Positions 56,948 to 64,000 of a stretch of 64,000 bases of DNA are shown here, one piece after another. The stretch is taken from assembly GCA_030248215.1 (NCBI GenBank), contig JASANG010000627.1:372001-436000 (forward strand), read 5' to 3'. The first letter of the stretch is position 1; each line of letters opens with the position of its first letter. The stretch comes from Enoplolaimus lenunculus (taxonomy: Eukaryota > Nematoda > Enoplea > Enoplida > Thoracostomopsidae). The notes beneath the pieces are model-generated. The model had not been told where the DNA came from. It was given only the letters and a program-made list of their open reading frames with translations, and made no database searches. The position numbers and the translations under genes are program-made.

Positions 56948-59900
56948 CTGACGGACAGCACACACTGGTCCGTTCGCTAGAACCCAAATGACAGTAATAT
57001 CCAGAATCGCAGTATGCGTCTGATTCACACCTGATTGGTCGATCAAATCCGTCGCGGGCGACATCGCCTTTTGAACACGGATTAATAAACTCTGAAACAC
57101 AACAATGACTTCAATTTTCACTAACAAACAAGGCCACATGTACCGGATTGAAAACTCGAGGGCCCTAATACTGAACAAAATGCGCGCCAAATTTAAAATC
57201 AATAGAAATTTCTGACGAGAGAGTAGAGGGCCCTAATACTGAACAAAATGCGCGCCAAATTTAAAATCAATAGAAATTTCTGACGAGAGAGTAGAGGGCC
57301 CTAATACTGAACAAAATGCGCGCCAAATTTAAAATCAATAGAAATTTCTGACGAGAGAGTAGAGGGCCCTAATACTGAACAAAATGCGCGCCAAATTTAA
57401 AATCAATAGAAATTTCTGACGAGAGAGTAGAGGACCCTAATACTGAACAAAATGCGCGCCAAATTTAAAATCAATAGAAATTTCTGACGAGAGAGTAGAG
57501 GGCCCTAATACTGAACAAAATGCGCGCCAAATTTAAAATCAATAGAAATTTCTGACGAGAGAGTAGAGGGCCCTAATACTGAACAAAATGCGCGCCAAAT
57601 TTAAAATCAATAGAAATTTCTGACGAGAGAGTAGAGGGCCCTAATACTGAACAAAATGCGCGCCAAATTTAAAATCAATAGAAATTTCTGACGAGAGAGC
57701 AGAGGGCCCTAATACTGAACAAAATGCGCGCCAAATTTAAAATCAATAGAAATTTCTGACGAGAGAGTAAGTATGTCTGTGTGCACAGCTTATGGAAATG
57801 CGGCATCAGAAAAGCCTCTGATCGCTCAAGTTAGTATTATCAAGAGTGGATGATATATAACATAACAAGAGTGTGCAACGGGCTGCATTCTGTGTACAAA
57901 AGAATGCAACCAGTGCACGTTGCGTTTTTGGCCGACCCTCCCCTCACCCATCTTTATTTAGACGGGGGTTGAAATTCGCGCACAGCGAGAGAAATAAATA
58001 ATATGTCATGAGTCAAAAAACTTACAAAATATTATATCATGGTACAATGAGCCCCTTCTAAATAAGGGGGTATAGCAAAAATGCAACGCGTGGTGGTACT
58101 TTTTGTGCCACGCAAAAATCCGACCGTTGCATACTCTTGTCCGTGATCATCCACTCTTGGTATTACAGACCGTCGCCCGAGTTATTTTCCAAAACGATGG
58201 ATTAATTGCACATTGGTGAATGTTTTAGCTATTCTCATGAAGCTGCTTCTTATTTCTCCATGCATTTTGTGAGGTAATATATTCCCAAGCATTCCCACTG
58301 TTTAAAATTCTGTTTCATGATGAAAAAAATCTTACCAGGACACGCTTTTTCGCAGCCGATTTTCGATATGAACAAATTTTCGTTGCCACGCAGTCCTTTA
58401 TAAATAAGCTGTTCGCAGCGTTGCGAATTTGCGTTGAAGTAGTATCGTGTTAAATTGTGAACACCTGTCCCGTGAATCCTTGGCAACTCGCAAATATTAT
58501 CTCCTGTGCAATAGAATGAAACTCATACCTGAACAAATACGCAAACTTAATTGCACTGCGATATACAACTCGCTAACGTTTTGTAATTTGGGCGGAAATC
58601 AATTGAAAAATCATTGAAAAGTAATTTAAGAACAAAAGAGGGCACGGTTAAATTTAACACAACATTGTTTCCTTCCTTGTGCAAACTGCGTATAAGCAAT
58701 TAAGCGCTATTTACACGTGCAAATTTTTGCAGCGAGAACTCGCAGCTACAAATGGCACGAAATACTTGCAGCTGCAAGTATATGCAAGAAACCATCACTT
58801 GAATTCAGAATGTTGACATGAATTTAGTTGAATAATTTGCAGATGACTGCAAAAAATATCAAGCATGAATTATAAATGATAAATTAATGCTACATGCAAG
58901 GCTTTCGTATCTACGAATAAATTCTTGGTGAATATTCATCATGAATAAATTGCAGCTGTATCTTCTTCAAATAAATTTTCAAACAAAACATACAGCTGAA
59001 ACTTAGCTGCAAAACGTTCACGAGTATGGAAGATTTTACTCAAAATTTAATTTCTTACAGATGCAATTTCTATTCTGATTCGTCTAATTAATTATATTTT
59101 GGAGAAAATTGTAGTCATTTTCAATTTCTAATTTTTACACATTTTGATTAGATTCTTATGTTCAATTCCAAAATATAGACATTGCGATTCGGTTTTTATT
59201 TTCAGTTCCATTTTTGGATTATATGAATACTTATCAAATTTAAGTCGAAATATTTTTCCACTCTCAAACAACAGCAATGAAGTTTAACACGTTTATAAGA
59301 TTTGAATCTTTAAAATCTTTATTAAATTTTGGCAATTCCATAATACTACATTTGAATTGACTGTCAATTCCAATCTACTCAGTCAGAGGTATGTTTCAAT
59401 TGCTAAACACCATGTTTGTAGGGAGTAACTATTGACATTGTCAGAGCGATATAAAAACTGAAATAAAATTCAATTCAATGAACAGCATTTTACTCTGGTG
59501 TTCAATTGCTTAATTGGCTATTGTTTTAACATGCATGTCATAGAAATGAAATTTTATCCAATTCCTAAAAACGCCTTAAGTGAATTTTATTCATTGAAAA
59601 CTTAGTTCAATTGTAATACCTGAAAACTTCACATGTCTAAATTTTGAATTTTTCCCGAATTGAAATTCAGTTTTCCACGAAGCCACTGCTTTAATTGTGG
59701 AGTATGCATAAATTCAAAGTCTAAATTAAAACTTCCAGAAGCTGTCAGCAACACAGTTTCTGATTGTCCAATCGAAATGCAGGTGCACTTATTCAAGCAA
59801 CTTGCAACTGACAAGTAATACACGTTCACTTTTGCTGTAAAAACTTACACGTGTGAAAAGGGCTTTAAAACCAGAGACTGGTGCGATTGCATACTTTAAC

Positions 59901-62900
59901 TTTTATTCCAAACAAATTGTCATTTATACTTAAAGAGCTGAGTAATCTAAGTTCAAGCTAACATATAAACTTGAAACTGCTGGAAGAGAGGGATTCAGCA
60001 GCACTGTTATAGTCCATGGATTTTGACACTCGAGCATGTGGCAAATTTTGTCTGTTGAACAATTTCTACTCCGCAAACGCGCGTTAGATAATAATCATGG
60101 TGGATTGTCTATTCCTGATGCAAATTTTTCAATTTTGATATACTTAATTGCACTCTGATGTTAAATTCGAACACTACCATAATCATCTGATTGTAGAATT
60201 TGCAGAAAGCTTTTCATTCGTTTTGGAATAATGCGACTCTATACCCGTTTGCCACAACTTAAACTGATGATTTCGTCAGTTTAACGCAACGTTTTACGTG
60301 CAAACAAACTGTCTTTATTTTGTATTAAATGTTGTTAAATAACACACGTCAGCTTTAGCATGCCAAAAAGGTTAAGATGAATTTCTTAAGGATGAATACG
60401 TACAGCACAAAAATTCCGAAAACAAATTCAGTAGGTAGCTTAGAAATTGGGTGTTTTCTGGTTAATCCTGTCAGCCGGGCCTTTTTCTGAAAATGTTCAA
60501 AGTTTAAATTTTTATTTTTCATATTTGCGTTTCATGTGACCTGTTTCGGTAAAATTTGTACAATTCTTGATCAATCTAACAGTTGAGCTTTCCCAATTCA
60601 TAGCATTTTAGACCAATAACAGGACCGTAACAGTGGTATAAATATACTCCTAAGCCAAAGCCAAAGCCTATGCATGCGAATGAACTTATACCAAAACGTA
60701 CCAATGAGCTTATATTTAAGCCTAAGGCCAAAATAGTCAATAGCAGAAAGCTTACTCTATTGCAATCCAGCAAAAAAACCATCTGCCCCGATCTTTACAT
60801 GGGCCACAATATACAATTAAATGTTTCGTAAGAAGTATGAGCATAAAGTGTGTTTATAGGTAAAAACTTAGTTGAAGCTAAAAGCACGTTTTAACGTCAG
60901 CATTCTGCAAGGCATGTTAGTGACAACAAAAAACGAGGTTAATAGTGCCGAAATATATTAACAGACAGATCTCATGCGCTGTAGACGTTAACAAACTAGG
61001 CATTTTGAAACCATTGCGGAATCAAAGAATACAACATAACAGACATTCAAAGTAATACCTTGCGATGGACAACACATTGTTGTTTTTGGCTCGCCGCCAA
61101 TATGACAATAATACCCGGATGGACATATGCTTGGACTCAACGCAGAACACTGTAGCACCTGTCCATCTTGTTTTGCTGGTGTGCCGATGGCACATGGATT
61201 AACTAAAATATCAACAATATTAACATACAGGACCATAAAATGTACATTGACTTTTAAACGTATTTAAAGAGTTTTCGCATTTCAGTTTTTTTAAAAACTT
61301 AGGAAGACTTATCTGAGGGGGTCCCAGGGCTTGAACTACGGTAGCTCATGTACACGATTTCAAGCAATCGCAAAGCTGTTAAAATGTGATAATTCACAAA
61401 TTCAGTGTTGCACGAAATTAAATTTGAAATTTGATAAGGACAATCCGACGTAGCCAAGGTGGGCAGGGTCACTCAGCCCCGCTAAAAAACTTTGGCTTCC
61501 CTTGAAAATTTTCAACCTTGTTTGTATTAAGACCTTGAAAATCTGCGTATACCTCTGCTGAAAATTTTTTATCCCCATTGGCAACGCGAGCTGGCTACGG
61601 GCCTGCGGCACTATTTAGTGCGTTTTCGCACAATTGTGAAAACAGTTTAAAAAATTATTTACTAGACACTGTAAAGTGAATGCAACTAAAACTATATTTT
61701 GATAATTCAACTAACCAAAACATGCATTATCGCAGTCGGCTTTGGTCAAAAAGTTATTCTGGTTGCCTTGCCGGCCTCGGTACGTAAATCGCCGGCACTG
61801 ATAAATCATCGGATCGTACGCAAATCGTGCCAGTTGTTCACTGCCGGTGCCGTCGACGATTGGCTGGTCGCAAATCGGCTTCGCTAAAAATTACGCTTTT
61901 GTTGTTCAGTATTCGCAAAATATGAAGAGGCTGCGTACAACGAAATGTAAAGCAGAACCAGTTCTACATCATTCGGGTCCCCTCTCGTGTGGGCAACTGT
62001 GACCCTGTGATTTATTGAATCTTTATGTGGGTTGCCAGGACCTCTTGTTGTTCATCGAAGCCTCTTTGTTGGTTGCAGAGGCATTATTCAAGAAAAAATC
62101 GCACAATCATTAATCTATTCGAAGATATTTTGCGTACTCCTTCAAATTCAATGTTTTTAGGCGCGTTTGAAGGTTTCCGGCATGGTCAAAATTTTGACAA
62201 TTTTTTTCAAGTGTAACCAATCCATTTTATTGAGTCACTGTAGAGTCAGGGCCCCCTGAAGAGGCGAGCCCCTCACGGTTGGCTTGGGGGATGAATGCTA
62301 GTTTTGGCACTGAATGTAACTAACTTACAGCTTTTAGGACAGCATACAGTAGTCATTACAGTCGAACCAACATGACAATAGTAATTCGCAGGGCACGTAT
62401 TAGTGACTACAATGCTGAAGCCACATTTTAAATAGTTTCCACTGCCGTCATCCATTGGTTTTCCGTAAAGACACGGATTCGGTTGTTCTGTTAATATTCA
62501 AGTGACACATTAATAATTAATATCAGGTAACTTGTAAGCATAAAATCTGAGTCGCTGCCTAATTATATGACAGTTGCTTATTACATTAATAATAAAACCG
62601 GAAGTGCCTTATAAAATTGCTCACTTTCCATTAACGGCGAGCGCACGTAAGTAGCTAGTAGATATATACTTACATAAAAATTGGGCCTGTACCGATGAGA
62701 TGAGGGCTCATAGCCTAAAAATGTTTTGACCCAAAGTTACTGCATGCCCTCAACTCTCCTGAAAAGTCCTGCTTTTTCCTAGCAAGCTGAGCTGCCTACA
62801 AACTTGACATAAGCTGAAATTCTTCAAATTATTTATAGATAAAAGTTAAAATTAATGTGGTAGACGCTGTTCAATATTGTATTTCATTTAGGAAATCTTT

Positions 62901-63112
62901 TACCCTCAAATATAAAACGGAATAAAAATATTTTTCATAAAGTTCACCTGGACACGCAGCTCGACATTCGTACAGCGATGCGAAATTGTTTCGATTGCCG
63001 CCTGAACCAAAATACGTAAAACGTTCGCAAACGCGAGTTTTTTCGTTGAACGCAAAGCGTTTAATTTGCAACGAACCAACGCCTGCGTCTTGTTTTTGTG
63101 AGCATGGATCGA
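56948..63112 (-). CDS. Multi-domain Kunitz/lustrin-type secreted protein, six exons seen, 5' partial
   Basis: Exons in transcript order are 63112-62948 (Kunitz), 62487-62329 (lustrin-like), 61883-61716 (Kunitz), 61202-61059 (lustrin-like), 58503-58336 (Kunitz) and 57091-56948 (lustrin-like). Every exon begins and ends in phase 1 and encodes one domain. Lustrin-like units share NPC, then CPxxYYCH(V/I/L)G and CCP. Kunitz units share RF/YF, GNxNNF-like and Cx3C features, but all three lack Cys2 and Cys4, so they keep two of the usual three disulfides. An NLT site lies in the third Kunitz domain. Such alternating proteins are known in nematodes as cuticle or moulting-related protease-inhibitor proteins (mlt-11 type); whether these lack inhibitor activity is inference. 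The 3' end is open: read-through past 56948 stops at 56928, and a nearby segment could instead give a membrane anchor. Upstream exons lie to the right. Confidence 0.85.
57159..57768. repeat. 68-bp minisatellite, nine copies, in a Kunitz/lustrin intron
   Basis: The unit starts GAGGGCCCTAATACTGAACA and ends TCTGACGAGAGAGTA. Starts are exactly 68 bp apart (57161, 57229, 57297 and on). Copies are almost identical, with only single differences (GAGGACCC in one, GAGAGCAG in another), so amplification is recent. The unit holds the palindromes GGGCCC and AGAAATTTCT. There are no spacers. Confidence 0.95.
57841..58159. mobile_element. TIR element CAAGAGTGGATGAT with 7-bp duplication
   Basis: The left end CAAGAGTGGATGAT, then AACAAGAGTGTGCAACGG, is inverted at the right (CCGTTGCATACTCTTGT..ATCATCCACTCTTG). 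Flanks GTATTAT (57834-57840) and GTATTAC (58160-58166) match at 6 of 7. It is 319 bp and non-coding, in the same intron as the minisatellite. Confidence 0.75.
58704..59864. mobile_element. TTAA-flanked non-autonomous element (piggyBac/Kolobok-like)
   Basis: TTAA occurs at 58700-58703 and 59865-59868. Ends GCGCTATTTACACGTGCAAA and, read inward from the right, AGCCCTTTTCACACGTGTAA are inverted repeats of about 30 bp with mismatches. It is 1161 bp, AT-rich with many TGCAGCTGCAA-type words, and has no transposase frame. It lies in the Kunitz/lustrin intron between 61059 and 58503. Confidence 0.65.
60611..60805. mobile_element. Decayed telomere-like-interior MITE in a Kunitz/lustrin intron
   Basis: The left end is GACCAATAACAGGACCGTAA and the right end GATCTTTACATGGGCC, with CCTAAGCCAAAGCC-type units inside. 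It is a diverged relative of 37075-37234. Confidence 0.5.
61445..61603. mobile_element. MITE, GTAGCCAG-ended family, in a Kunitz/lustrin intron
   Basis: CCGACGTAGCCAAGG at the left is inverted at the right (GCGAGCTGGCTACGGGCC). It is about 160 bp, non-coding, with TTTTCAACCTTGTTTGTATTA shared with 16793-16937 in inverse. Confidence 0.5.
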
Positions 63113-63775
63113 CTTAAAGTTGAAAATTCGTTGAAATTTTTGGCCCATATAAAGGTCTCCCCAGAAGTCTAAGGTTATTCCTGGAAGTCCAGTCTTCTGT
63201 CTCCCAGCGATCAAGTCTATAACTAACATGGGTCAAAATTTTAGACCATGATGGTTGACAAAAGATTAGAGCCTACCGTTTACTCGAACAACTCGTGTTT
63301 AGAATCGTCTTTAAAGTTAATGAAATTATAACGAAATTATGGCAATTAAGATGGATCAATGGCGCGGCAAGGAATGAGCGCTCCTGAGAGTCCCGGCAAC
63401 ACCGATCCATCATGCTGCTTAAAAAAATTTTCCGCCTTCGGCTCAATTTTAGTTAAACATTCCATTATTCACACTAATATTTATCATCTCGCTCGCTTCG
63501 CTCCGTTTTCTTTAGCCGGTACATTTTGCCCATCAACGTCAGTGCCCCCTGTTTTTTAGATAAACTAATGCGCCCTGGTAGGTCTTGGTACCTTACAAGC
63601 AAGTTCCGTCGCACAAGCGGCAGCCTCTTCTGAAACTGTAGCCACGGCAATGAAATAGTTCACGTGATTTTCGTTGAAGTCCAATTATAACGATTGTGGG
63701 CAAAATATACCAAGTTAATTACATTAAACTAACGTAGCGATGTGTATTTAACTCGAAAAAAGTTTAACAATTTAC

Positions 63776-63900
63776 CAGCACAATTCATTTACTATGGTGC
63801 ATTGACAAATTTGATTGCCTTCGACTAAAATATCTCTAGGCGTATAACATTCAATATCCTCGAGCAGTTTTACTAATCTGTTGAGCACAACTGCTTGTAA
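63776..63900 (-). CDS. Possible further Cys-rich exon upstream of the Kunitz/lustrin gene
   Basis: One minus-strand frame reads LVKLLEDIECYTPRDILVEG then NQICQCTIVNELC before a GTAAAT donor (phase 2). Five cysteines in a short span and a good donor suggest a real extracellular exon, but its phase does not fit the next seen exon at 63112 (which needs phase 1), so at least one exon between them would be missing. The start is not fixed. Confidence 0.3.
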
Positions 63901-64000
63901 ATATTATTCCAGTGCCGTAAATTTTCGTTTGGGAAATTTAACACAACAACGAATTAAAGTCACCATTTTGGTTCACATTTCTTTTGGAAAATCGCACCGA

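Noticed and set aside
57159-57768. CRISPR-like array
   Set aside because: The units are directly adjacent with no unique spacers, and the setting is a eukaryotic intron.

Overview
This is eukaryotic DNA, AT-rich, with short exons, GT-AG introns (one GC-AG) and very dense non-autonomous DNA transposons. It most likely comes from a nematode. Three things suggest this: a tandem Kunitz/lustrin-type secreted protein, a TWK-like two-pore potassium channel, and many degenerate TTAGGC-type tracts (the nematode telomere unit), with TTTTCAG/TTTTAG-like splice acceptors. A mermithid-like, repeat-rich nematode would fit, but the species cannot be fixed from the window alone.

Layout. 3-680 (+): last exon of a C2H2 zinc-finger gene running off the left edge. 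4398-6092 (+): complete three-exon PNMT/NNMT-family methyltransferase. 9989-11499 (-): probable single-pass membrane protein. 11.7-27.7 kb: a gene-poor stretch of nested MITEs, satellites and one tRNA-like sequence. 27790-33527 (-): complete ten-exon Rab geranylgeranyltransferase beta subunit. 35949-45234 (-): complete six-exon two-pore potassium channel whose introns hold at least ten transposon insertions. 49113-49307 (+): possible small terminal exon. 52442-53236 (-): C-terminal half of an FAD-dependent oxidoreductase in one long exon. 55.1-55.7 kb (+): unidentified spliced leader-like block. 56948-63112 (-): six alternating Kunitz and lustrin-like exons, all phase 1-1, continuing to the right.

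The genes do not form a pathway; they are unrelated single transcription units. The three best gene models (methyltransferase, RABGGTB, K2P) were built exon by exon with matching phases, and each gives an uninterrupted protein of the length expected for its family.

The most unusual layer is the repeats. Several terminal-inverted-repeat families, many with intact 8-bp target-site duplications, carry telomere-like or satellite-like arrays as their whole interior. One hAT-like element has become an 18-copy 25-bp array. Another sits so close to a K2P splice donor that its target duplication occupies intron positions 2-9. No wholly new defence or mobile system was found; the telomere-repeat-bearing MITEs are the strongest candidate for something under-described.
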